Source of the DNA: Candidatus Bruticola papionis
Lineage (GTDB): Bacteria > Vulcanimicrobiota > Xenobia > Xenobiales > Xenobiaceae
Length of the DNA stretch: 58,436 nt
Reading direction: 5' to 3'
Assembly: GCA_002407045.1 (NCBI GenBank)
Contig: DHKB01000070.1
Coordinates: 1 to 58,436 of the forward strand
Below, in pieces: positions 33,759-41,810 of the stretch. Position numbers and translations under genes: made by a program. The first letter of the stretch is position 1, and every line of letters starts with the position of its first letter. The notes beneath the pieces were generated by a model that ran no database searches, was not told the DNA's origin, and saw nothing but the letters and a program-made list of their open reading frames with translations.

Positions 33759-35600
33759 CTATTTGCTTTGCTGCTCCAACTTTATCCAGAGAGCTTTGGT
33801 GTCTTCATTGCCATTCACGTCTACACCAATAGCAAAAGCAGTTGTAAGTGCTTTCCCTTGAGCGCCGCGCAATGTCAGCCAACCGCAAATTTGAGCTGGG
33901 CTGGGGCCTTGGGGCAAAGAAACAGTGTTAAACTCTGGAAGCTTACCATCTTTAATAGAAATAGTATTACCGTTAATTTCTACTTTACTGTAAGTCTGGT
34001 TCTTACTGGCCCAAGGGCTGGCGGATAACCAAGTTGTTGCTTGTTTACTGTCGGCAAAGCTCAGAAAAGTATTAAAAGCTACTCTACCTTTAAAAGCTTT
34101 AGCCAATTGCAAACCAAGTTGCTTGAAAGTATTTTGGTTGGCGCCATTAAAGCTGGCAGCCATTATAAGAGGTTGCACCTGAGCATCTTCAGAGGGACCT
34201 AAATTGCGCCAACCTAAGTTAGGTACAGAAAATAAGTCCAGAATTTCGGTGCTGCCACTTATGGTTGAGGGAGCCGGATCAACTTTGGTTAGAAGAGCGG
34301 CTGCATCTACTGAAGAAGCGGCTAGCTTGGATAATTGGCTCTTATATTGCTTAGGCAAAATCAGACGGCCCGACCAAGATTCTGCATCGGTGGCTTTGTT
34401 AAGATGCAAAACGCTTTCGGCAGGTAATTGGCAAGGAATCTCGCTGAATAATTTGCTAAAGGTTGCACTTTGGCAAACAAGCTGAAAGCTGGTCTCTTGA
34501 GCTGGAGTTAAATTAAGAGCTTCACTTTTTGGAGTTTGCTCTTGCAAAATAGTTGTAGTTACTTCTGGAGCGGACATCCAGACTTGAATATTTTTGAATG
34601 CCGACAGTGTGGAACATTCAGGCAATTGCTCTTGCACATTAGCTATAGCGATAATGAAAGGAACATCAATTTTAAACGTGCTGGGTAACTCTTGCAAACT
34701 CAGAGGAATATTGCGGCTGTCTAACTCTTGAGCCAACTTGCCGGAAGCGGTAATGGTATTCTCATAGTATGAGCCGTTGGCTTGGTTGTCGTGTGAGGGA
34801 TCTTGCGCTTGCATTTTCGCCGAAATATCAGTTTGTTGCAAGGCATGTAAAACGTTGGGAGTATCTTGAAGAGAAGCCAAACGCTCTTGAGTGATAATAG
34901 ATAAATCGCGAGTATCACGCTCAGGTAAATTGGAAGCTGCTTTGGCTCCAGAACCGTTGCTGCCGGAAAGCTGAGAATTGGCTAAGGCTAAACCAGTAGC
35001 TGAATTGTAAACTGTTTTATGATGTTTGCCCGTACAAGTAATAGTAAATTGGGAGCTATCGCCTGTATAAACCGCTTGGCCTCCGTCAGGGCAGGGAGGA
35101 AAAGGAGAAACTGAAGATGGATAAGCCGACTTCTGGTTCCAAACTTCTTCAATATTTGAAGCTAAATCGAGCACATAAGCCTGACATTGTGGGGTTGTGG
35201 TCAAATTCTCCGGTCTATCTTGGGGCATAAGAGCCACCAAAATACGGGCGTCTGGATAACTTTTCGATAATTCGCCGTTTTTAAAATCGGCTATTAGGCC
35301 GCAGCGATCGCGCAAAAAAACACTTACTTGCTTTGGAGTCCCCTCAAAAGCCAAAGGCGACGAGGAAGGTACTAAACCGACAAAGGGCGATTCTGCTGGA
35401 GTAAATAAAAAACTGAAAATTCTGCCGATTAGCCATATACACAAGTATAGAATAAATATTATCGCTAAGATTGCGACGGCTAGTCTCTTTCGATTGAGTT
35501 TACTGTTACTTAAATAGTTTAGTATAGTGGCTGTTTTCAATGTTCTTGACCAATAGGCTGAAGATGAGGACGTCGACATCTGAAAGATGCCCGGCGACAC
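33759..35600 (-). CDS. 613-residue membrane-anchored orphan with pilin-like Cys motif
   Basis: Not recognised as a whole. One strong transmembrane helix at about residues 38-60 follows a basic stretch, so the long C-terminal part is probably outside the cytoplasm. At residues 170-194 the pattern CPDGG...FTITCTGKHH matches a motif found in type IV pilin-like proteins of several deep bacterial lineages. The rest is rich in Ser, Gln and Ala with mixed alpha/beta character. Start uncertain: GTG 35600 or ATG 35579, neither with a good ribosome site. It is divergent from the HAD gene across 221 bases in which I recognise no further gene. Confidence 0.6.
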   Translation of the reverse strand: MSPGIFQMSTSSSSAYWSRTLKTATILNYLSNSKLNRKRLAVAILAIIFILYLCIWLIGRIFSFLFTPAESPFVGLVPSSSPLAFEGTPKQVSVFLRDRCGLIADFKNGELSKSYPDARILVALMPQDRPENLTTTPQCQAYVLDLASNIEEVWNQKSAYPSSVSPFPPCPDGGQAVYTGDSSQFTITCTGKHHKTVYNSATGLALANSQLSGSNGSGAKAASNLPERDTRDLSIITQERLASLQDTPNVLHALQQTDISAKMQAQDPSHDNQANGSYYENTITASGKLAQELDSRNIPLSLQELPSTFKIDVPFIIAIANVQEQLPECSTLSAFKNIQVWMSAPEVTTTILQEQTPKSEALNLTPAQETSFQLVCQSATFSKLFSEIPCQLPAESVLHLNKATDAESWSGRLILPKQYKSQLSKLAASSVDAAALLTKVDPAPSTISGSTEILDLFSVPNLGWRNLGPSEDAQVQPLIMAASFNGANQNTFKQLGLQLAKAFKGRVAFNTFLSFADSKQATTWLSASPWASKNQTYSKVEINGNTISIKDGKLPEFNTVSLPQGPSPAQICGWLTLRGAQGKALTTAFAIGVDVNGNEDTKALWIKLEQQSK

Positions 35601-35821
35601 AGTAAATGATCAATCAGCTAAATAATGTAATTCCTTGGCTTATAAATTGCGAGCTGCTCTTTATTGTATAAGCGGCACAGACGGGCCCTCTGCTTCTATC
35701 TAAAGAGGTTTTTCCCTACCGTTTCTTACGTGGCGTTTACTTCCGGAAATTCTGCAGGGTAGAGAGCTTTTTCTATAGAAAAATGGCTCTAATTAAGGCA
35801 GAAAAGGAAGCTTGAGGAGCG

Positions 35822-36472
35822 GTGCTGTTTTTTGGATACAAACCGATTAAACTTGTGTTGTTTGATATTGGCGGAGTTTTTGTTGAGGCTGAGTTAGATC
35901 GTTATGTACAACTAGGATGTGCAGCCTTTCAGACTAATCCCAATTCTCTACGCCGTGAAATTGCCTATAAACTTCCTGATTTTGAGATGGGAAAGCTAGA
36001 TTCAGAGGGCTTTTGGCGAGAAATAGGTGAGAGTTTGTGGCAAAGCGGGGAAGGATGCCGCAGCATTGTCAATAATTGCGCCGACTTCTGGAAGAATATC
36101 TTTCGCGCTACTCTTACTATTGATGAACGTCTGTTGCAAGTAACGGACGAATTGCGCAGCAATGGTTGTGCTGTAGGTGCTTTAAGTAATACTATTGCCG
36201 AACATGCCGATATTTTGGAAGAAGTAGGCTTTTATAAACATTTTGATCCTTGCATTCTTTCTTGTCGAGTGGGAATGCGCAAGCCGCAAGCGGAAATTTT
36301 TAAGCTCGCTGCTCAAGTGGCTGGAGTTCCACTTAAGCAATGTCTTTTTGTTGATGACCAGAGTGGCAACATTAAGGCAGCTAAATCGGCGGGTATGGAT
36401 GGTTTGGTTTTTACTTCCGCTGAACAGCTTTATAAAGATTTAGTGCGAAAAAAGCTATTGCATGTAAATTAA
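35822..36472 (+). CDS. HAD-superfamily hydrolase (subfamily IA)
   Basis: A 216-residue phosphohydrolase with the four HAD motifs: LFDIGG (motif I; the second Asp of DxD is replaced by Gly), ALSNT (II), MRKPQAEIF (III, Lys) and FVDDQSGNI (IV). The helical cap is inserted after motif I. Many DIGG-type family members are phosphatases of sugar or nucleotide phosphates; the loss of the second Asp is known in family members such as the YihX-like group. GTG start near GAGGAG/AAGGAAG. Substrate unknown. It stands alone between a divergent orphan and a terminator. Confidence 0.82.
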   Translation: MLFFGYKPIKLVLFDIGGVFVEAELDRYVQLGCAAFQTNPNSLRREIAYKLPDFEMGKLDSEGFWREIGESLWQSGEGCRSIVNNCADFWKNIFRATLTIDERLLQVTDELRSNGCAVGALSNTIAEHADILEEVGFYKHFDPCILSCRVGMRKPQAEIFKLAAQVAGVPLKQCLFVDDQSGNIKAAKSAGMDGLVFTSAEQLYKDLVRKKLLHVN

Positions 36473-36488
36473 AAAATGTATGCCAACA

Positions 36489-36537
36489 AAAAAAGCTTCT
36501 GCCGAGAACTTTTCGTTCAAAAAACAGAAGCTTTTTT
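36489..36537. terminator. bidirectional terminator
   Basis: The stem AAAAAAGCTTCTG/CAGAAGCTTTTTT with a long loop lies between the convergent HAD and malQ genes; T-runs are built into both sides. Confidence 0.85.
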
Positions 36538-36558
36538 CATTCTTTATAAGTTCAGAAA

Positions 36559-38139
36559 CTACTTAGCTTGGCTGGCCGCTTCGGCAGCTTTTTGATAAGC
36601 TTCGTCCTGAGGTACGACTTTTTTTTCGCGCTCACGTCCGTAAGTTTCAGTAATTTCTTTCAAGCGCCACTCAATATGAGGGGTGAACATTTCACGGCGG
36701 AAACGCCAGCTCCAGTTGCCTCTGGCTTTACCAGGATAGTTCATACGGGCTTCTTTGCCCAAACTGAGCAAATCTTGAGCCGGTACGATGGCTACTTTAG
36801 CTACAGAAGCGAAAATGCCGCGAATCATTGTCCAAGCTACATCCCAACCGTCGGTAGAAAAATAGCGGCGCAAATAATCTTTTTCCTTTTCGGAAGCGTC
36901 ATTTTCATACCAGCCGCGAGAGGTGTTATTGTCGTGGGTGCCAGTATAAGCTATGCAATTGGCTGTGTAATTGTGAGGCAAATATTCGCCTTGAGCACCA
37001 CCGCCGAAAGCGAATTGCAAAATCTTCATGCCGGGGAAAGCAAAGCCATCGCGTAAAGCAACTACGTCTTCAGTAATTACACCTAAGTCTTCGGCTATAA
37101 TAGGTAAGTCTTTGCCTAAAGCTTTCTGAATAGCTTTGAAGAAGTCGGCGCCTGGCCCTTTGATCCATTTGCCATTTCTGGCTGTCTTTTCGCCAAAAGG
37201 CACAGACCAATAGGCTGCAAAACCGCGGAAGTGGTCGATACGTACATAATCTTGGCGCTTCAAAGCCGCCTTCAAACGCTCAATCCACCAAGCATAACCG
37301 GTCTTCTTCATCTTTTCCCAATTGTAAAGGGGATTGCCCCACAATTGACCATCAGCTGCAAAACCATCCGGCGGCACACCGGCGACGGCGGTAGGTACTA
37401 AATTTTTGTCAAAGCAAAACAGCGCTGTATTCGTCCAAGTGTCAGAAGAATCCATAGCTACAAAAATAGGCAAATCGCCAATAATTTTAATGCCTTTCTT
37501 GTTGGCATAGGTGCGCAATTTGCTCCATTGACGGTCGAAAACCCACTGAATAAAATTACAGCCTTTTATTTCGGAAACTAACTCTTGGCGAGCCTCGCGT
37601 AAGGCCTTATCTTTACGGAACTTAAACTCATCAGGCCATTCGCTCCAGGCTTTATCAGAGAATTTCTTTTTTAAAGCGCTGAAAAGAGCGTAGTCGTCTA
37701 ACCAATTCTTGTTGTCTTTACAGAATTTTCTGTATTCTTTGGCCAGAACGCTGTCGCTTTTGTCATCAAACTGGGCAGCTGCTTTATTTAAAAGGGGCAA
37801 CTTCCATTTGTAAAGTGATCCGAAGTCTACGGCGTCGGAGCTGGCATTAAATTCCGGGGAACCTATCGCTTCGATTAAAAGCTGACGATCCATTAAACCG
37901 TCGGAGACCATATCGTCTAAACTTATTAAATAAGGATTGCCGGCAAAAGTACTGCTACTTTGGTAAGGACTGTCACCGTAAGAAGTTGGGCCAAGAGGGA
38001 GGATTTGCCAAATGGTTTGCTGATTTTTGGAAAGAAAGTCAACCCATTCGTAAGCTTCAGAGCCGAACGTTCCTACTCCGTATTTTCCTGGAAGTGAGGT
38101 AGGATGGAGTAATACCCCGCTGCATCGTTCTAAACCCAT
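36559..38139 (-). CDS. malQ: 4-alpha-glucanotransferase
   Basis: Transfers alpha-1,4-glucan segments between oligosaccharides in glycogen or maltodextrin use (GH77). Family blocks: LPGKYGVGTFG, QILPLGPTSYGDSPYQS, IIGDLPIFVAMDSSD, YVRIDHFRGF (nucleophile Asp), PIIAEDLG (acid/base Glu) and YTGTHDNNT (third carboxylate). ATG 38139 is ten bases after GAGG; the open frame extends 14 codons farther without a better start. The 525 residues are normal for the short bacterial/plant D-enzyme type. Glucose released can feed the hexokinase and PFK of this window. Confidence 0.95.
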   Translation of the reverse strand: MGLERCSGVLLHPTSLPGKYGVGTFGSEAYEWVDFLSKNQQTIWQILPLGPTSYGDSPYQSSSTFAGNPYLISLDDMVSDGLMDRQLLIEAIGSPEFNASSDAVDFGSLYKWKLPLLNKAAAQFDDKSDSVLAKEYRKFCKDNKNWLDDYALFSALKKKFSDKAWSEWPDEFKFRKDKALREARQELVSEIKGCNFIQWVFDRQWSKLRTYANKKGIKIIGDLPIFVAMDSSDTWTNTALFCFDKNLVPTAVAGVPPDGFAADGQLWGNPLYNWEKMKKTGYAWWIERLKAALKRQDYVRIDHFRGFAAYWSVPFGEKTARNGKWIKGPGADFFKAIQKALGKDLPIIAEDLGVITEDVVALRDGFAFPGMKILQFAFGGGAQGEYLPHNYTANCIAYTGTHDNNTSRGWYENDASEKEKDYLRRYFSTDGWDVAWTMIRGIFASVAKVAIVPAQDLLSLGKEARMNYPGKARGNWSWRFRREMFTPHIEWRLKEITETYGREREKKVVPQDEAYQKAAEAASQAK

Positions 38140-38326
38140 ATAGAGATAACCTCGCTGAATGTACAAAATGTTTTGCTGCAAGGCCAGATTTGCTTGCTAA
38201 GCAAAAATATTGAGGATACAACAAAAAATACCCGATTGCTGGCCGTTTCGTTCCACACTTGAACTTTATCGCCTGCCGAAGAGAGCCATTTTAACTATCA
38301 CTCATAGTAGACTCTCGATAAATAGA

Positions 38327-38357
38327 AGAGCTCCTTTCCGTTACGAAAAGAAGCTCT
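38327..38357 (-). terminator. possible terminator of the 137-residue orphan
   Basis: An imperfect stem AGAGCT-CTTT-CGT/ACG-AAAG-AGCTCT (38327-38357), without a real T-run, lies 25 bases past the orphan's stop and upstream of malQ. It could equally be part of the malQ control region. Confidence 0.4.
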
Positions 38358-38382
38358 CACAAGTAGTTTTTTTATAAATAGC

Positions 38383-38796
38383 TTAGTTGCTGCTCAACTC
38401 TTTGGTAAGTTGGCAAATCTGAAGATAGGCACCCTTCTTGTCGCACAGACCGCCGGCGGCTCCGCTATTGCGGCAGGAAAGTTCTTCTAAGCCGAGTTTA
38501 CCAATGAAATATTTGTGCACTTCTTTTTGATCGGCTTTAGGCATACCTTCGAAGAGATCGTTTACCTGGTCTAAGTAGCCGGGAGTATGAGAAGAGCAAG
38601 TATGAGCAATGTTAACAGCTTCAGGATACTTATTAGTAATATCTTCTACCCAGTCGAGTTGTTGGAAACCACGCCAGCCTAAGTGCTGAAGATCCCATTT
38701 GCCGATCGCTTGGTTGGCCTCTCTCATGACTTCTCCGGCTGATACTTTGCCGCTGAGATTGATAGAAGTAGATCTAATTCCGCCTATAGCGTCCAT
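38383..38796 (-). CDS. 137-residue orphan
   Basis: No family recognised. There is no signal peptide or membrane helix. It is mostly helical with two Trp-rich phrases (GKWDLQHLGWRGF, LDWVEDI) and several Cys: TCSSH in the middle and three in the C-terminal part (LSCRNS, GGLCDKK, QICQL). I choose ATG 38796, eight bases after AAAGGAA; an upstream TTG/ATG extension to 38841 has no ribosome site. It stands alone between pepT and malQ on the same strand, with about 185 bases of apparently empty sequence upstream. Confidence 0.55.
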   Translation of the reverse strand: MDAIGGIRSTSINLSGKVSAGEVMREANQAIGKWDLQHLGWRGFQQLDWVEDITNKYPEAVNIAHTCSSHTPGYLDQVNDLFEGMPKADQKEVHKYFIGKLGLEELSCRNSGAAGGLCDKKGAYLQICQLTKELSSN

Positions 38797-38979
38797 AATA
38801 GTATTCCTTTCGCTTTGCGATAATAGTGTGTCAAAAAGCACTGAAGTAGGGAAAGCTTATGCCGCTTGCTGGCAACAAACGGTACTTCCCCTCTAACTCG
38901 CTTGATTATATCACCGCTGAAAGCAATTTTCCCCATTTTATAGGCAAAAATAAGGAAAAAAACTAAAAATTATGCTCAA

Positions 38980-40215
38980 TTAGTTGGCTAAGCTATGCTC
39001 ATACCAAACGTTAGCCAGAGCAAGCAATACTTCTTTAGTTTGCTCAATCTCTTCAACGCTGGTCCATTCCAGTCTGGAGTGAATATTATGCTGGCCGCTG
39101 GACAAATTTGGAGTAGGCAAGCCCATTTCGGTTAAACCAGATCCATCTGTACCGCCTCTAATAATGGTGCGTTCGGGAGTTATGCCCAATTTGCGCATAG
39201 CTTCTTCGGCATAATCTAAAGCTCTGGGCTCTTTCACTAAGCCTTCACGCATATTGCGATACTGTTTGGTCACTTTTACTTTAATAGAAGCGCGAGGATT
39301 CTCTGCTGCCAAATTTTCGGCAATATTATTGAGCAATTTGGCATATGTTCCTAAAGCTTCGGTTTCAAAATCACGCAAAATGATCTTGATTTCCGTGTAA
39401 CCAACAGAGCCTTCAAAAGAATAAGGGTGCAAGAATCCTTGGCGTCCCTCAGAAGTTTCCGGAGTGAGTGTCAACTTGGGCATTCTAGCCACAAAATCAG
39501 CTCCGATAGTCAAAGCGTTCACCATGTGGCCTTTGCCGTGGGCTGGGTGAGTGTTGATACCTTCTATAGTTACGGTAGCTAAGTCGGCTGAGAAAGTCTC
39601 GCAATCGATCATAGAGGTGGCGCCACCATCTAAAGTATAAGCTACATCGGCTTTAATGCGCTCAGGATTCATATGCAAAGTACCTTTGCCGATCTCTTCG
39701 TCGACAGAGAATACTAAACGAATTTCGCCATGGGGCACTTGCGGATTCTTAATTAAATATTCGGCAGCTTCTACGATAGCTGTTAAACCAGCTTTGCAAT
39801 CACTTCCCAAAAGGGTAGTTCCGTCGGTAGTAATAAGAGTATGTCCAATAACTGTATTTAATTCGGGGAACTCTTTGGGATCGAGCTTTTGGGTAGGATC
39901 GCCGGGCAAAACTAAAACTTGGCCTTGGTAGTTGGGTACAACTTGAGGTTTGATATTTTTACTGCTGACTTCTGGAGAAGTATCGACATGAGCCAGCCAA
40001 GCCATAACTGGAATGTTGGGGCGATTGGCGGGAATAGTAGCCGTAAGAATGCCGTATTCGTCCAAGGTGACGTCTTGGCAACCCATGGCTATAAGCTCTT
40101 CTTTGAGGAGCTTGTTAAACTCGATTTGTACTTCTGTAGAAGGACTGCTTACGCTGTCTTCGTCAGAGTGGGTATCAATAGATGCATAGCGACAAAAACG
40201 CTCGATTATAGCCAT
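38980..40215 (-). CDS. pepT: peptidase T (tripeptide aminopeptidase)
   Basis: Releases the N-terminal residue of tripeptides in the cytoplasm; M20B metallopeptidase with two zinc ions. Visible ligand motifs are LAHVDTSPE (His and Asp), LLGSDCKAG (bridging Asp), SVDEEIGKG (catalytic and ligand Glu), LDGG and the C-terminal SSGQHNIHS (His). The IRGGTDGSGLTEMGLPTPN block is typical. The 411 residues match PepT. The next gene upstream on the same strand ends 80 bases away. Confidence 0.95.
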   Translation of the reverse strand: MAIIERFCRYASIDTHSDEDSVSSPSTEVQIEFNKLLKEELIAMGCQDVTLDEYGILTATIPANRPNIPVMAWLAHVDTSPEVSSKNIKPQVVPNYQGQVLVLPGDPTQKLDPKEFPELNTVIGHTLITTDGTTLLGSDCKAGLTAIVEAAEYLIKNPQVPHGEIRLVFSVDEEIGKGTLHMNPERIKADVAYTLDGGATSMIDCETFSADLATVTIEGINTHPAHGKGHMVNALTIGADFVARMPKLTLTPETSEGRQGFLHPYSFEGSVGYTEIKIILRDFETEALGTYAKLLNNIAENLAAENPRASIKVKVTKQYRNMREGLVKEPRALDYAEEAMRKLGITPERTIIRGGTDGSGLTEMGLPTPNLSSGQHNIHSRLEWTSVEEIEQTKEVLLALANVWYEHSLAN

Positions 40216-40295
40216 TATTGAATTTGCTATTCTCCTTTATTTTTTAAACTTGCTTGAGTTCAAAGAAAATTGGACACAAACAGCTTGTTAAACTT

Positions 40296-41729
40296 CTATT
40301 CTGAAAATTCTTCAGCTTGTATGAGCATATTATCCGGATCGGTTTGGCGGTCGGCTAACGAAGGAGCAATTCCGATTTTTATGTTTTCTTTGGGAGTGAT
40401 ATTTACGGTATACACTTCAAAACGAGCGCTGCGAGTTTGCTTATGGACGGGAGGATATTGCCAACCATATACTTGATCACGTTTTAAATTAGCTTTAGGT
40501 TGAGGTAAATCTACTAAACTTTGGCCTAAACAGAAGCAAGCTTCATCATTTTTTAAGTTGCGGATAGCACAATCGGCTAGATCAACTTGAGCATCTGAAT
40601 CTGGATCCATAATAGCCAAAGGAGCGATTAACATCATATTATCTTCCCAATATAGCCCCTCAATACTTAATTTCAATTTTAAGTGGAAAGGAGGTAGCTC
40701 TTCGTCAATTTTAGTTGGTAAAGAACATATGTTTTTAGGATCAAAGTCATAGAGCCAAGGATTAGGTAAAGGCAATTCTATTACTTTGTATATAGACAAT
40801 TGATTAGGGAGGCTCTCTTCGGCAAATTGCGGAGGATAAAAATGGTAAAACTTGTTGTTTAACACGCCTAAGGGGCCATAAATTTCGCCTATATTGGCAC
40901 TATCAATTAGTCGCTGTCCATCTTCAACTTGATCGAGAGTCATGCGCACCACAGGAGGAGAAAAACTATCGAGTAGGCCTTCGTTGTTGAGTTGCATAAT
41001 CAACTGATCGGGGGAAGATACTTCCCAAAGCAAGTCGTGCAATTGGTTGAGATCGGCAAAGCGGTTTGTGTCTGATAAAAAACGACTAGAAAGGCGCCAA
41101 CCAGTAATACCTCGGTCTAAGTATTCCAGGAACATATGGGAGGAACCAATATTTACTTCTTGGGCTAAATGGTAGCGCTTGGCATAAGTCCAGGTTTGGT
41201 TGCGCCTAGGGCAATCAATATCAAAAGCCCAACATCCGGCAATAGTGCCTATGGGAATGGGAGTCATAGGATCATCGGGCTCTTCCCAAGCCATAATATG
41301 TACGGCTTGCTGGTCTCCCATAGAAGCAAAAGGATCGACTATTGTGTGTAAATATGATAAACCGGGTCCAGCTGGCTCTAGGCGCTGGATTTCTAGGCGA
41401 ACTCGCTTGGCTTGGGGAGACATAGGGCCAAAGAAGAGCAAAATACGATGTTCTGGATAACCAGTCTCTTGGGCTCCTTCTTCGGAAAGCTCAAAGACAT
41501 CTAATAATGGTTGAGCTCTGTCCAGATCGTCAGTTAGCCAGGCTCGGGAAATTTGTGAACTATTTAAGTCGGGCCAAGCTTTGAGACAAGCGTAGGTGCC
41601 TATGGAATCATAGAGGATCCAACCTAAATTAAAATTGATGGCAAAATCTTCACAATCTGAACCTAAGCGCACAAAAGCGCCTAACTTCTTTGCTAATTCC
41701 AGACCTTCAATTTTGTCTTTGTACTTCAC
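40296..41729 (-). CDS. 477-residue orphan
   Basis: No family recognised. No signal peptide or membrane segment is seen. The protein is mixed alpha/beta, rich in Pro, Asp and Trp, with a beta-rich C-terminal half (LKLKLSIEGLYWED, RSARFEVYTVNITPKENIKIG). ATG 41729 is preceded only by a weak site (GGATGG). It is 81 bases downstream of the squalene-hopene cyclase gene on the same strand and upstream of pepT, so co-transcription with the cyclase is possible, without evidence for a shared role. Confidence 0.6.
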   Translation of the reverse strand: MKYKDKIEGLELAKKLGAFVRLGSDCEDFAINFNLGWILYDSIGTYACLKAWPDLNSSQISRAWLTDDLDRAQPLLDVFELSEEGAQETGYPEHRILLFFGPMSPQAKRVRLEIQRLEPAGPGLSYLHTIVDPFASMGDQQAVHIMAWEEPDDPMTPIPIGTIAGCWAFDIDCPRRNQTWTYAKRYHLAQEVNIGSSHMFLEYLDRGITGWRLSSRFLSDTNRFADLNQLHDLLWEVSSPDQLIMQLNNEGLLDSFSPPVVRMTLDQVEDGQRLIDSANIGEIYGPLGVLNNKFYHFYPPQFAEESLPNQLSIYKVIELPLPNPWLYDFDPKNICSLPTKIDEELPPFHLKLKLSIEGLYWEDNMMLIAPLAIMDPDSDAQVDLADCAIRNLKNDEACFCLGQSLVDLPQPKANLKRDQVYGWQYPPVHKQTRSARFEVYTVNITPKENIKIGIAPSLADRQTDPDNMLIQAEEFSE

Positions 41730-41810
41730 AAATTTCCATCCTTAAATTTTGGCAAAAAATGGACGCTTTATATACCGTCAAGTTTGGCTCACAAACAAGT
41801 AGCCGATTTT

